Source: Campylobacter insulaenigrae NCTC 12927 (lineage in GTDB: Bacteria > Campylobacterota > Campylobacteria > Campylobacterales > Campylobacteraceae). Taken from it: DNA of 64,000 nucleotides. Below the pieces are notes generated by a model, which was given only the letters and a program-made list of their open reading frames with translations, did no database searches and was not told the origin of the DNA. The stretch lies in contig NZ_CP007770.1 of NCBI RefSeq assembly GCF_000816185.1, forward strand, positions 496,001 to 560,000, read 5' to 3'. The position numbers were made by a program, and so were the translations under genes. Positions 12,448 through 21,989 of the stretch are shown in pieces (position 1 is the stretch's first letter; the number at the start of each line of letters is the position of its first letter).

Positions 12448-14538
12448 ATGAAAAAAACAATATTATCAGTTTGTGTTGCTGGTCTTTCAATTTCCAATGT
12501 TTTTTCCCAAAACGTTTTATTAGATAGCTCTATTGTCAGTGCTTCTGGGTTTTCTCAAGATATCAAAGAAGCACCAGCAACTATTAATGTAATTGATAAA
12601 AAGCAATTACAAAGTAAACCTTATAGAGATATAGCAGAGGCTATAGCTGATGTTCCAGGTGTTGATTTATATGCTAGTAAAGGGAAAACTGGATCATATA
12701 ATATAACTATGAGAGGGATTACTGGATATACTCTAGTATTGATTGATGGACGTAGACAAGGGATAGGAGGAGAAGTAGGACCTAATGGTTTTAATGAAAT
12801 AGCAAATTCTCTTTTGCCTCCGATTTCAAGTATCGAAAGGATAGAAGTTATCAAAGGTCCTATGAGTACATTATACGGTTCTGAAGCTTTAGGTGGGGTT
12901 ATAAATATCATCACTAAAAAAATAAGTAAAGAATGGGAAACTTCAGTAAGTTTTGATGGTGTTTTTAATACCAATCATGACTGGGGTAATTCTTATGGAA
13001 CGAGTATTTATTCAAGCGGTCCTTTAATGGATGATCGTTTAGGTTTGACTTTGCGTTTTAGAGAATTTTATAGATCTTTATCTGAAGTAAAAAGTAAAGA
13101 TAAAAGTGGGAACTTAGTACCTGCTTCTATGTCGCAAAATCCTACTAAGGCTAATAATTTTAATTTAGGAACAAGATTAAGTTTTTTAGTAGATGATTAT
13201 AATACTTTGATTTTTGATATTGATTTTTCTAAAAATCATTATGATAATAGAAAAGGCCAAATGGGAACTCTTACAAAACCAAATTCTACACCAAATACTG
13301 GATTAACCGGTGGATATACTAAAACTATGGAAGTAGATAAGCTTGTGACTTATTTAAGTCATGAGGGAGTTTATGAGAATTTTTCTACTACTTCTACTAT
13401 ACAATATAACCGTGTAAGTAATGATGGACGTGAAGTTGTAGGAAAAAAAGGTCAAGCTTATTTGGGAGAAAATAGAGATATAATTGCAGAAGATATTATC
13501 TTTGATACTAAAGCAGTTATACCTTTAGGACAAAGTCATATATTAAGTGTGGGTGGTGAGTATAGACTTGAAAAAATGCAAGATAAAATAGCTAATCCAA
13601 CTAATTTTGATCAATATTTACTAGCAATTTTTGCAGAAGATGAGTATAGCATTAGAGATGATTTGAGATTTACTTTTGGAGCGCGTTATAATCATCATGA
13701 AATTTTTGGAAATAATATCTCACCAAGAGCGTATTTAGTTTACAATCCTACAGAAGATCTTACTTTAAAAGGAGGGGTATCAACGGGCTTTAGAACCCCT
13801 TATGCAAATAGATTAATAGCAGGAACTTATAATTATGGAGGTCAAGGAAAAATTCCTTTATATGGAAATCCTGATTTAAAAGAAGAAACTTCGTTAAATT
13901 ATGAATTAGCTGCTATATATAATACTGATTTGTTTTATGTTTCAGCAACAGGGTTTCTAACTAATTTTAAAGACAAAATTTCAAGTAGATCATTTAGCAA
14001 AGGTAATTCAATTCCTGGAGTTGGTAATTGTAGTGCCGATATATGTTATCAATCCATTAACCATGGAAAAGTTGAATATAAAGGCATTGAACTTGGTACA
14101 GGTGTTAGTCCTATAGAAAATTTAAATTTGGATTTAGCTTATACCTATCTTGATAGTGAGATAAAAGAAGGTGATAAAGATGTTATAGGTAAACCTGAAG
14201 AAAATAGCTTAAAACATAATATTATGCTAAAAGCTGGATATAATATTTTCAACAAATTCTATCCTTGGGTAAAAGGTGAATGGCAAATTGATCGTTATAT
14301 GGGTAATACAAATATTGATAGAGAGTATTATAAAGATATATTCTTAGCTTCTATGGGTGTGCGTTATGATATCAATAAACAATGGAATATCAACGCTGCT
14401 ATTTATAATCTTTTTGATAAAAGCTTTACTAATGCTTATGAAACATATCAGAGTGGTGCAAACACAAACTATGTAAATACTTATAATCGTATAGAAGAAG
14501 GAAGAAGACTTTATATCTCTATCAACGGAACTTTTTAA
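12448..14538 (+). CDS. cfrA: CfrA ferric-enterobactin outer-membrane receptor
   Basis: A 696-residue TonB-dependent receptor, the same length as I recall for C. jejuni CfrA and near-identical to it in long blocks. Signal peptide about 1-20; TonB-box-like DSSIVSASG near 28; plug domain to about 160 with EAPATINVI and GPMSTLYGSEALGGVINIITKK; then a beta-barrel ending in a C-terminal F, with the late NAAIYNLFDKSF motif. It imports ferric enterobactin and other catechol siderophores. An AAGGAAG ribosome site lies 6 nt upstream. The exbB-exbD-tonB operon is divergent from it. Confidence 0.95.
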   Translation: MKKTILSVCVAGLSISNVFSQNVLLDSSIVSASGFSQDIKEAPATINVIDKKQLQSKPYRDIAEAIADVPGVDLYASKGKTGSYNITMRGITGYTLVLIDGRRQGIGGEVGPNGFNEIANSLLPPISSIERIEVIKGPMSTLYGSEALGGVINIITKKISKEWETSVSFDGVFNTNHDWGNSYGTSIYSSGPLMDDRLGLTLRFREFYRSLSEVKSKDKSGNLVPASMSQNPTKANNFNLGTRLSFLVDDYNTLIFDIDFSKNHYDNRKGQMGTLTKPNSTPNTGLTGGYTKTMEVDKLVTYLSHEGVYENFSTTSTIQYNRVSNDGREVVGKKGQAYLGENRDIIAEDIIFDTKAVIPLGQSHILSVGGEYRLEKMQDKIANPTNFDQYLLAIFAEDEYSIRDDLRFTFGARYNHHEIFGNNISPRAYLVYNPTEDLTLKGGVSTGFRTPYANRLIAGTYNYGGQGKIPLYGNPDLKEETSLNYELAAIYNTDLFYVSATGFLTNFKDKISSRSFSKGNSIPGVGNCSADICYQSINHGKVEYKGIELGTGVSPIENLNLDLAYTYLDSEIKEGDKDVIGKPEENSLKHNIMLKAGYNIFNKFYPWVKGEWQIDRYMGNTNIDREYYKDIFLASMGVRYDINKQWNINAAIYNLFDKSFTNAYETYQSGANTNYVNTYNRIEEGRRLYISINGTF

Positions 14539-16070
14539 TCTAAAATTTGTGGGGAACCAAAGAGCTTGTTAAGAGCTTCTTTGGTTTCATCTTTTTGATC
14601 ATATTTTTTTGCATCTTTTTTTAAGTGTTCAAAATGCTCGTTGAAATTTGTGTTAGTTTTGTTTTCTTCTTGGGTATGAGTTTTAAATATATCTTGTAAT
14701 TTTTCAGTTTGTATGGTATCTATTTTCTGAATTTTAATTTGTGCATCTTGTCCAAAAAGTTCATGAATTAGTGTTTTTATGAGTTTAAAACCATTATTTA
14801 AAACAATTCTATCTTCATTTTGAGCGTTAGAACTTATGCTAAGTGTATTGTTTTTAAAAGAAATAAATTGTGTAGTTTTCTTAAAAATTTCTCCAAGCTC
14901 ATAATCTCTTTTGTAAATGCTTTGAAGCAATTGTTCATAAGCGTTTAATTTTTCTTCTTTAGTAGATAAGGATATGAATTTATTTTCAATATTTAAATTT
15001 GAAGTATTTAAAGTTTTATTTTCTTTGATATTTATAGCTTCATCTATGCTTTTTAAATGAGTCGCCTCCATTAGCATAAAAGTCATTACGCAAAGTACAA
15101 AACTATCGTTATCACTTGAATTTAACATAGTTTTAGCACGAGAAAGTATTCTAAAAAATCTTTCATATATTAAAATAGAAAAAAGATTATTTTTAGCAAA
15201 AAAAGCTTCTTTTAGAAAAAATATCATTTCATCGATAATATTACTTGCTTCATAATCTTCAAATTCTTTTAAAAATTCAAAAACTTTATCTTTATCATTA
15301 GTTAAGATAGCTTGATAAAATTCTTCAATTTTACTTGGATTTAAAAAACCAAGCATTGTAGTGATTTGATTGGTTTGTATGTTATTTTGACAGTATACAA
15401 TAGCTTGATCAAGTAAAGTTAAAGTATCTCTTAATGAACCATTTCCACTTCTAGCAATCAATTTTAAAGCTTCTTGCTCATAATTAACTTGTTCTTGTTT
15501 TAATATCCATTCTAAATGATTTAAAATTGCATGCTGGGAAATCTGTTTAAACCTAAAATGCTGTGTCCTTGATAAAACTGTTGCAGGTAATTTTAATGGA
15601 TCTGTTGTTGCAAGAATAAATTTTACATAACTTGGTGGTTCTTCCAAGGTTTTAAGTAAAGCGTTAGCAGCTTGTGGTGTAAGCATGTGTACTTCATCAA
15701 TGATAAAAATTTTAAATCTTGCTAAAGATGGAGCATATTTTACTTGCTCAATGAGTTCTTGGATATCTTCCAAACTTCTATGACTAGCTGCATCCATTTC
15801 GATAATATCTATGTTGGTATTATTTAGCGAAGAAATACATTGAGAACATTCTCCACAAGAGGTTGAACTAGGACCTTTTTCACAAACTAAAGCTCGAGAA
15901 AAAATTCTAGCACTTGAGGTTTTTCCGCTACCTCTAAGTCCTGAAAATAAATAAGCATGCGCTAAGCGATTATTTTCTAAAGCATATTTTAAACTAATAG
16001 AAACAGTATCTTGTCCTACTAGTTCATTAAAATTTTTTGGTCTATATTTTATCGCTAAGGCTTGAAGCAT
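14535..16070 (-). CDS. dnaX: DNA polymerase III subunit gamma/tau
   Basis: A 511-residue clamp-loader ATPase. Walker A is at about 44-52 (GLRGSGKTS), the zinc module at C63, C72, C75 and C78, Walker B at IIDEVH (about 123-128) and sensor 1 at LATTDP. The C-terminal part is shorter and more variable than E. coli tau. Its stop overlaps the end of convergent cfrA by 4 nt. It lies 2 nt downstream of rho on the minus strand; rho-dnaX adjacency is known in Campylobacter. Confidence 0.96.
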   Translation of the reverse strand: MLQALAIKYRPKNFNELVGQDTVSISLKYALENNRLAHAYLFSGLRGSGKTSSARIFSRALVCEKGPSSTSCGECSQCISSLNNTNIDIIEMDAASHRSLEDIQELIEQVKYAPSLARFKIFIIDEVHMLTPQAANALLKTLEEPPSYVKFILATTDPLKLPATVLSRTQHFRFKQISQHAILNHLEWILKQEQVNYEQEALKLIARSGNGSLRDTLTLLDQAIVYCQNNIQTNQITTMLGFLNPSKIEEFYQAILTNDKDKVFEFLKEFEDYEASNIIDEMIFFLKEAFFAKNNLFSILIYERFFRILSRAKTMLNSSDNDSFVLCVMTFMLMEATHLKSIDEAINIKENKTLNTSNLNIENKFISLSTKEEKLNAYEQLLQSIYKRDYELGEIFKKTTQFISFKNNTLSISSNAQNEDRIVLNNGFKLIKTLIHELFGQDAQIKIQKIDTIQTEKLQDIFKTHTQEENKTNTNFNEHFEHLKKDAKKYDQKDETKEALNKLFGSPQILD

Positions 16071-16072
16071 AA

Positions 16073-17371
16073 TTACTCATTCATAATAGATAATAATTCT
16101 TCATTGCTTTTAGTTTTTAACATTTTTGAGTATAAAAATTTCAATGCTTCTATATCATCCATTTGAGATATAGCCGATCTTATAGCCCAAATTTTTTGAA
16201 GTTTTTCTACACCTTGAAGCAATTCTTCTTTTCTTGTTCCCGATTTAATAATATTAATTGCAGGATAAATTCTTCTATCTGAAATATTTCTATCTAAAAC
16301 AATTTCACTATTACCTGTGCCTTTAAATTCTTCAAAAATTACTTCATCCATTCTTGAACCTGTTTCAATTAAAGCAGTTGCTATGATAGTTAAAGAACCT
16401 CCATTTTCTATATTTCTAGCTGCACCAAAAAATCTTTTAGGTTTGTGAAGCGCATTTGCATCTACACCACCACTTAAAACTTTACCACTACTAGGCGTTG
16501 CAGTATTATAAGCTCTTGCAAGTCTTGTAATAGAATCTAATAAGATAATTACATCTTTTCCTGTTTCTACCATCCTTTTGGCTTTTTCAATAACAAGTTC
16601 AGCTACGCGTACATGATTATAAGCAGGCAAATCAAAAGTGGAGCTAAAAACTTCTCCTTTGACACATCTTTGCATATCAGTTACTTCTTCAGGTCGTTCA
16701 TCTACTAATAACACTATAAGATGAGCTTCTGGATGATTTTTTGCAATAGCTGCTGCTAATTCTTTCATGAGTTCTGTTTTTCCTGTCCTTGGAGGAGCAA
16801 CTATTAAACCTCTTTGACCTTTTCCAATTGGAGAAAATAAATCAAGCATTCTTCCGGTTAATTTTAACGGATCATATTCTAATTTTATTTTTTCAGTAGG
16901 AAAAATAGGAGTAAGATTGTCAAATAATGGCCTTTCTCTTGCTTCTTTTAAAGGGAGATAATTAATTGCTTCTATTTTAAGTAAAGCATAATATTTTTCT
17001 TGATCTTTTGGTTCTCTTACTTGACCTGTGACAATATCTCCAACACGGAGAGCAAATTTTCTAATTTGTGAGTTTGATACATAAGCATCATTTACACTAT
17101 CGCTTAAATTTGAATCCATTCCCCTTAAAAAACCATAGCCTTCTGGAGAAATTTCTAATATTCCCGTAAAAAGTATAAAGCCACCTTTTTTTGTTTGAGC
17201 TTTTAAAATTTCAAATATTAAGTCTTGTCTACGAAATTCTCTAGGATTTTCTATTTCGGCTTCATTAGCTATTTTGATAAGATTTTCTAGATCAAGTAAT
17301 TTTAGATCCTCTATTTTGTAACCTTCAACTGGAATGTGGGTTCTTTGATGTTGTTTTTTTTCTTTTTCCAT
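16073..17371 (-). CDS. rho: Transcription termination factor Rho
   Basis: A 432-residue hexameric RNA helicase. N-terminal helical and cold-shock RNA-binding domains occupy about 20-135 (PEGYGFLRG is the primary RNA-site signature), then the ATPase with P-loop APPRTGKTE (192-200), Walker [12 protein letters not shown] and the RLARAYN and RFFGAARN (Q-loop region) blocks. Length and motifs are those of an ordinary housekeeping Rho. First gene of the rho-dnaX pair. Confidence 0.97.
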   Translation of the reverse strand: MEKEKKQHQRTHIPVEGYKIEDLKLLDLENLIKIANEAEIENPREFRRQDLIFEILKAQTKKGGFILFTGILEISPEGYGFLRGMDSNLSDSVNDAYVSNSQIRKFALRVGDIVTGQVREPKDQEKYYALLKIEAINYLPLKEARERPLFDNLTPIFPTEKIKLEYDPLKLTGRMLDLFSPIGKGQRGLIVAPPRTGKTELMKELAAAIAKNHPEAHLIVLLVDERPEEVTDMQRCVKGEVFSSTFDLPAYNHVRVAELVIEKAKRMVETGKDVIILLDSITRLARAYNTATPSSGKVLSGGVDANALHKPKRFFGAARNIENGGSLTIIATALIETGSRMDEVIFEEFKGTGNSEIVLDRNISDRRIYPAINIIKSGTRKEELLQGVEKLQKIWAIRSAISQMDDIEALKFLYSKMLKTKSNEELLSIMNE

Positions 17372-17551
17372 GTATCCTCGTAAAATGTAGAAAATGTAGT
17401 ATTTAAAAAGTAATGCTGAGATTTTATTAAAAAAAATACTTTTTTGTCAAATTTTTGAAATTATATATTATGTTTTTAAATATATTTTAAAAGTTTGATA
17501 CTTATAAAAAATGATAGAATATTTTTAAAATATTTTTTATGAAAGATATAA

Positions 17552-19900
17552 ATGAAGTGTAAGCATTGCCAATTAAATTTCAAACAAGAGCAAATGATAG
17601 AAAAAAATGGTAATTATTTTTGTTGTAATGGATGTCAAAGTGTCTATGAAATTTTACATGATAGTGGTTTAGAAGAATTTTATGATAAGCTTGGTAATCA
17701 AACTTTAAATCCTGTTGAATTTAAATATGAATATAAAGATTATCAAAAATATATCACAAAGACAAAAGATGGTTTAAGCGAGATTTTTTTACTCATAGAA
17801 GATATTCATTGCGCTGCTTGTGTTTGGCTAAATGAAAAAATTTTAATTAAAAGCGATGGTGTGGTAGAAGTTGATATAAATTCAATCACACATAAAGCTA
17901 GAATTGTATTTGATGAAAATATTATTTCCTTGGTTAAAATTATTCAAAACATAGAATGTATAGGTTATAAAGCCAATATTTATTCTCCTACTAAATTTGA
18001 AAAAAGGGCTATGCAAACTAAGCGGGAATTTTATGCAAAATTAATTGTTGCAGTTGCTTGTGTAATGAATATTATGTGGATATCTGTTGCTAAATATGCA
18101 GGATTTTTTAGTGGAATGGAAAAAGAAACTAAAGATATATTGCATTTTGCTGAATTTTTACTTTGTACTCCAGTTATTTTTTATACAGGATCAATTTTTT
18201 ATAAAAATGCTTATTATGCGTTGAAATTTAAAAATGTCAATATGGATACTTTAGTAATTAGTGGCGCAAGTTTGGCTTATATTTATTCCGTATGGGCTAT
18301 GTTTTCAAGGAGTGCACAAGTATATTTTGATTCTGTTGCTATGATAATGTGTTTTGTATTTGTTGGAAAATATTTGGAACTTTTAAGTAAAAAAAGAGCA
18401 TTTGATGCTTTAGATCATTTAAGATCTTTTTTATCAACACAAATTAGAGTTTTAAAAGATGATAAATTCCAAAATTGTGATGTTGAGAATGTAAATATTG
18501 GTGATATTATTGAAGTTAAGGAAGGAGATAGAATCTTAATTGATGGTGTTTGTATTAGCGGTAATGCAAGTTTAGATATTTCGAGTTTAAGCGGAGAAAG
18601 TCTACCAAAAGATGTTTGTAAAGATGATGAAATATATTCTGCTTCTTTAGTTTTAAGTGGAAGTATTTTGTATGAATGTAAAACCTTATATAAGGATTCA
18701 AAGTTAGCAAAAATTATATCTTTACTTGAAAATTCTAGTGCAAAAAAGGCCAAAATAGAAAAAATTGTAGGACAAATTAGTAAATATTTTTCCCCAATTA
18801 TTTTGTCTTTTGCATTAGTGTGTTTTTTATATACCTTTTTTATATTAAATATTGGTTTTGAAGAAGCTATGGTAAGGATGGTTTCGGTGCTAATTATTGC
18901 TTGTCCATGTGCTTTGGCTCTTGCAACTCCTGTTAGTTCTTTAGTGGCCATAAGCACTGCTTTAAAGGAGAAAATATTATTTAAAGAAGCTGGAGTTGTA
19001 GAAGATCTTAGCAAATGTAATATTGCTGTTTTTGATAAAACTGGAGTTTTGACAAAAGCAAAATTGGAAGTTATAAATTCTTTTTATGATGATAAATTAA
19101 ACAAAAATGAGTTGATAAATTTTCTCTATTTAACTAATCATCCTGTAGCAAAAAGTATTTTGGATTTCTTAAAAAATGATAATTATCAAAGAATTGAATT
19201 TGAAAAAGTTCAAAATATCCAAGCAAAGGGATACAAAGCTTATTTTAATCAAGATGAGTTTATAGGTGGAAATGAAAAATTTTTACAAGAGAATGATATA
19301 AAAGTTCAACCATTTAACTGTACGCATTTTATCTTTGCTAAAAATGGTAATATTTTAGCTACCTTCGAACTTGAAAATAATATAAGAAATGACGCTAAAG
19401 AGCTTATGAAATTTTTAAAGGAGCAAAATCTACAAATTTATATGTTGACAGGAGATAATGAATTTGCTGCTAAAAAAGTTGCTTCTATTTTAGACATACA
19501 ACAATTTCAACACTCATGTATGCCTGAAGATAAATTAAAATATATTTTAGATATGAATTTAAAAAATAAAGTTTTGATGGTTGGGGATGGGGTGAATGAT
19601 ACTTTAGCACTTTCTCATGCTGCTGTTGGAGTTGCGTTAAAAGAAGGATCTGCTTTAGCTCTTGAAAATAGTGATATTATTCTACTTAAAAATGATTTGC
19701 AAAGTTTGAAAAAAAGTATGGTGATTGCAAAAAAAACTTATAAAATTATTAAGCAAAATTTAGCATTTTCATTATGTTATAATGCTTGTACTATACCACT
19801 TGCTTTTTTAGGTTTGATTAACCCACTTATAGCAGCATTATCAATGTCTTTTAGTAGTTTAGTGGTAATTTTAAATGCTTTAAGGATTAAAAATGAATAA
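17552..19900 (+). CDS. ccoI: CcoI/FixI-type copper P1B-ATPase
   Basis: A 782-residue inner-membrane ATPase thought to supply copper for cbb3 oxidase assembly. Order: an N-terminal cysteine-rich module (C3, C6, C24, C25, C28), an HMA domain with CAAC at 87-90, membrane helices, CPC metal site at C451-P-C453, phosphorylation site D495 and hinge GDGVND at 678-683. The phosphorylation loop reads DKTGV, where most P-type ATPases have DKTGT. The ATG at 17552 has a weak ribosome site; a TAGAAT -10 lies at 17515-17520. ccoS follows with an 8-nt overlap, which supports the CcoI assignment over a general copper exporter. Confidence 0.9.
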   Translation: MKCKHCQLNFKQEQMIEKNGNYFCCNGCQSVYEILHDSGLEEFYDKLGNQTLNPVEFKYEYKDYQKYITKTKDGLSEIFLLIEDIHCAACVWLNEKILIKSDGVVEVDINSITHKARIVFDENIISLVKIIQNIECIGYKANIYSPTKFEKRAMQTKREFYAKLIVAVACVMNIMWISVAKYAGFFSGMEKETKDILHFAEFLLCTPVIFYTGSIFYKNAYYALKFKNVNMDTLVISGASLAYIYSVWAMFSRSAQVYFDSVAMIMCFVFVGKYLELLSKKRAFDALDHLRSFLSTQIRVLKDDKFQNCDVENVNIGDIIEVKEGDRILIDGVCISGNASLDISSLSGESLPKDVCKDDEIYSASLVLSGSILYECKTLYKDSKLAKIISLLENSSAKKAKIEKIVGQISKYFSPIILSFALVCFLYTFFILNIGFEEAMVRMVSVLIIACPCALALATPVSSLVAISTALKEKILFKEAGVVEDLSKCNIAVFDKTGVLTKAKLEVINSFYDDKLNKNELINFLYLTNHPVAKSILDFLKNDNYQRIEFEKVQNIQAKGYKAYFNQDEFIGGNEKFLQENDIKVQPFNCTHFIFAKNGNILATFELENNIRNDAKELMKFLKEQNLQIYMLTGDNEFAAKKVASILDIQQFQHSCMPEDKLKYILDMNLKNKVLMVGDGVNDTLALSHAAVGVALKEGSALALENSDIILLKNDLQSLKKSMVIAKKTYKIIKQNLAFSLCYNACTIPLAFLGLINPLIAALSMSFSSLVVILNALRIKNE

Positions 19901-20117
19901 TGTTTTGATGATGATGATAGGTGTGTCATTATTTGCTTTATTTTTAGCAATCTGTGCTTTGTTATGGGGTATAAAAAATAAACAATTCGATGATGATTAC
20001 AAATTTACAATTTTAAATGATAGCGAAGAAGCATTAAATGATGCCATAATACTAGAGAATAGAAAAAAAAATATTTTAAAAGATAGAGAAAATCAAAACA
20101 GCCATAAGGCTGTTTAA
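19893..20117 (+). CDS. ccoS: Cytochrome cbb3 oxidase assembly protein CcoS
   Basis: A 74-residue protein: one membrane helix (about 4-27), then the WGIKNKQFDDDYKF motif typical of CcoS and a charged tail. It is needed for maturation of cbb3 oxidase, the main terminal oxidase of Campylobacter. It overlaps ccoI by 8 nt. Its last codons lie inside a terminator hairpin. Confidence 0.9.
   Translation: MNNVLMMMIGVSLFALFLAICALLWGIKNKQFDDDYKFTILNDSEEALNDAIILENRKKNILKDRENQNSHKAV
20096..20115. terminator. Bidirectional terminator between ccoS and cytochrome c gene
   Basis: AAACAGCC, loop ATAA, GGCTGTTT: an 8-bp stem between convergent genes, overlapping the 3' coding end of ccoS. Confidence 0.75.
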
Positions 20118-20420
20118 TTATTTTAAAGTTTCAATGTATGCTTCGATAGCTTTGAAGTCATCTTCTGTTAAGCCTTTAAGGTTGATTTTCATAATAGCAC
20201 CTTGACCATATGCATTTCTTTTACCTTCTGAATATTCTTTCATGTATTGCAATCTTTCAGCACTTGTTAAAGAATTTAATGCAGGAACTTTGTTAAGATA
20301 CATTTTTTCTGCTTTTGCACCATGACAGACTGCACATTTTTTATATAATGCTGCGCCATCTGCTGCATAAGTAGAAACCCCAAGACATGCTAACGCTGAT
20401 AAAACGATTAATTTTTTCAT
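20118..20420 (-). CDS. Small periplasmic c-type cytochrome
   Basis: A 100-residue class I cytochrome c. Signal peptide about 1-19 (cleavage near TYA/AD), haem motif C29-A-V-C32-H33, likely axial methionine M77 in the GAIMKI segment, and a C-terminal helix. It resembles the c553 electron carriers that feed cbb3 oxidase or peroxidase in epsilonproteobacteria, and lies convergent with ccoI-ccoS. An AGGAGT ribosome site precedes the start. Confidence 0.88.
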   Translation of the reverse strand: MKKLIVLSALACLGVSTYAADGAALYKKCAVCHGAKAEKMYLNKVPALNSLTSAERLQYMKEYSEGKRNAYGQGAIMKINLKGLTEDDFKAIEAYIETLK

Positions 20421-20508
20421 TTAAGACTCCTTGAATAAAATAACTTTTAATTATAAACTTTTTTCATTTAATAATCTTTAAATTATCAAAATCTTAATAA
20501 AAATACAT

Positions 20509-20514
20509 TATAAT
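20509..20514 (+). promoter_or_regulatory. -10 element placed for a leaderless gmhB transcript
   Basis: TATAAT ends only 6 nt before the gmhB ATG (20521), so transcription from it would start at or within a base or two of the start codon. No Shine-Dalgarno sequence is visible (only a T-run), which fits a leaderless mRNA. Confidence 0.5.
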
Positions 20515-20520
20515 TTTTTG

Positions 20521-21036
20521 ATGAAAAAGAAAGTATTATTTTTAGATAGAGATGGTGTTATTAATATAGATAAAAAATATGTTCATAAAATTGAAGATTT
20601 TGAATTTTGTGATGGAATTTTTGATCTTTGTGAATATTTTTTGCAAAGAGGTTATTTAATTTGTGTAATAACTAACCAATCAGGTATAGCAAGAGGATAT
20701 TATACAGAGAAAGATTTTGAAATTTTAAGTGCTTATATGATAGATGAATTCTTAAAAAAAGGTATAACGATAGAAAAAATTTATCATTGCCCACATTTGA
20801 ATGATTGTGAATGTCGTAAGCCAAAACCAGCAATGTTATTAAAGGCCAAAAAAGAATTTAATGTTGATATGAATGAGTCTTTTTTTATTGGAGATAATTT
20901 GAGCGATATGGAAGCTGGTATGAGTGCAAATGTAAAAAATCTTTTTTTAATAAATAATAACTATACAAGTAATGATAAATTTAAAACTTTTAATAACTTA
21001 AAAACTTTATTAGAATACATAAAGGACATAAAATGA
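20521..21036 (+). CDS. gmhB: D,D-heptose 1,7-bisphosphate phosphatase
   Basis: A 171-residue HAD phosphatase that makes heptose 1-phosphate in the ADP-heptose pathway for the LOS inner core. FLDRDGVIN at residues 7-15 gives the catalytic DxD, ITNQSG is HAD motif II, and a zinc loop CPHLNDCECRKPKP (about 91-104) is typical of GmhB. I chose ATG 20521 rather than TTG 20518 because ATG-AAA-AAG is the natural start. It overlaps hldD by 4 nt. Confidence 0.93.
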   Translation: MKKKVLFLDRDGVINIDKKYVHKIEDFEFCDGIFDLCEYFLQRGYLICVITNQSGIARGYYTEKDFEILSAYMIDEFLKKGITIEKIYHCPHLNDCECRKPKPAMLLKAKKEFNVDMNESFFIGDNLSDMEAGMSANVKNLFLINNNYTSNDKFKTFNNLKTLLEYIKDIK

Positions 21037-21989
21037 AAATAGTAATCACAGGTGGTGCAGGTTTTATAGGTTCAGCACTTGCCTTAAAGCTTCAAGAAGA
21101 AAATCATGAAATTTTAATTATTGATAAGATGCGTTCTAATGCTAAATTCGAAAATGGAAATTTAGAAAGTTTTGGACATTTTAAAAATTTATTAGATTTT
21201 AAAGGCGAGCTTTATGTGGGAGATATTAACGATCATCAAACATTTGAAGTAATTAGAGATTTTAAACCCGATGCTATTTTTCATAAAGCCGCAATTTCTG
21301 ACACTACAGTTTATGATCAAACTAAAGTTTTAGCAACTAATCTTAATACTTTTAAACAATTTATACAACTATCTTTATCTTTAAATGCAAAACTAATTTA
21401 TGCTAGTTCGGCTTCTGTTTATGGTGATACTCCAAGTCCGCAAGTAGTTGGAAAGGGAGAAGCTCCTAAAAATCCTTATGCTTTTTCAAAATTAATGATG
21501 GATAATCTTGCGCAAAAATATTTTGATAAAATGCATATAGTGGGACTTAGATATTTTAATGTTTATGGCAAGGGTGAATATTATAAGAATACTACTGCAT
21601 CAATGATTTTGCAATTTGGTTTGCAAATTTTATCAAATAAAAATCCTCGTTTATTTGAAGGAAGTGATAGAATATATCGCGATTTTGTTTATATAAAAGA
21701 TGTTATAAACGCCAATCTATGTTCTTTAGATGCTAAAAGTGGTGTTTATAATGTTGCTACTGCAGTGCCAAGAACTTTTCAAGATATAGTTGATATTTTA
21801 CAGCATAAACTTTGTGCAAATTTAACATGTGAGTATATTAAAAATCCTTATGTTAAAGCATATCAGTTTCACACTCAAGCGCAACTTAGTGAAATTTTTG
21901 CTTATAGACCTCAGTTTAACTTAGAAGATGGAATTGAAGATTATTTACCAGAAATTAAGAGAATTTTTGAGAAGGAAGTGAATGCTTGA
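21033..21989 (+). CDS. hldD: ADP-L-glycero-D-manno-heptose 6-epimerase
   Basis: A 318-residue short-chain dehydrogenase-type epimerase that converts ADP-D,D-heptose to the L,D form used in LOS. The NAD(P) loop GGAGFIGS (7-14), the [10 protein letters not shown] block and the catalytic NPYAFSK (Y-x3-K) are present, plus RYFNVYG. It overlaps gmhB by 4 nt and hldE by 8 nt. Confidence 0.94.
   Translation: MKIVITGGAGFIGSALALKLQEENHEILIIDKMRSNAKFENGNLESFGHFKNLLDFKGELYVGDINDHQTFEVIRDFKPDAIFHKAAISDTTVYDQTKVLATNLNTFKQFIQLSLSLNAKLIYASSASVYGDTPSPQVVGKGEAPKNPYAFSKLMMDNLAQKYFDKMHIVGLRYFNVYGKGEYYKNTTASMILQFGLQILSNKNPRLFEGSDRIYRDFVYIKDVINANLCSLDAKSGVYNVATAVPRTFQDIVDILQHKLCANLTCEYIKNPYVKAYQFHTQAQLSEIFAYRPQFNLEDGIEDYLPEIKRIFEKEVNA

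Noticed and set aside
14590-14640. Programmed frameshift in dnaX giving a short gamma form
   Set aside because: The only A-runs seen are close to the 3' end, so slippage would change only a short tail and would not make a gamma-sized product.
18415-19014. 199-codon open frame on the minus strand
   Set aside because: It lies wholly antisense within ccoI, whose motifs cover the same bases; it has no ribosome site or recognisable protein pattern.
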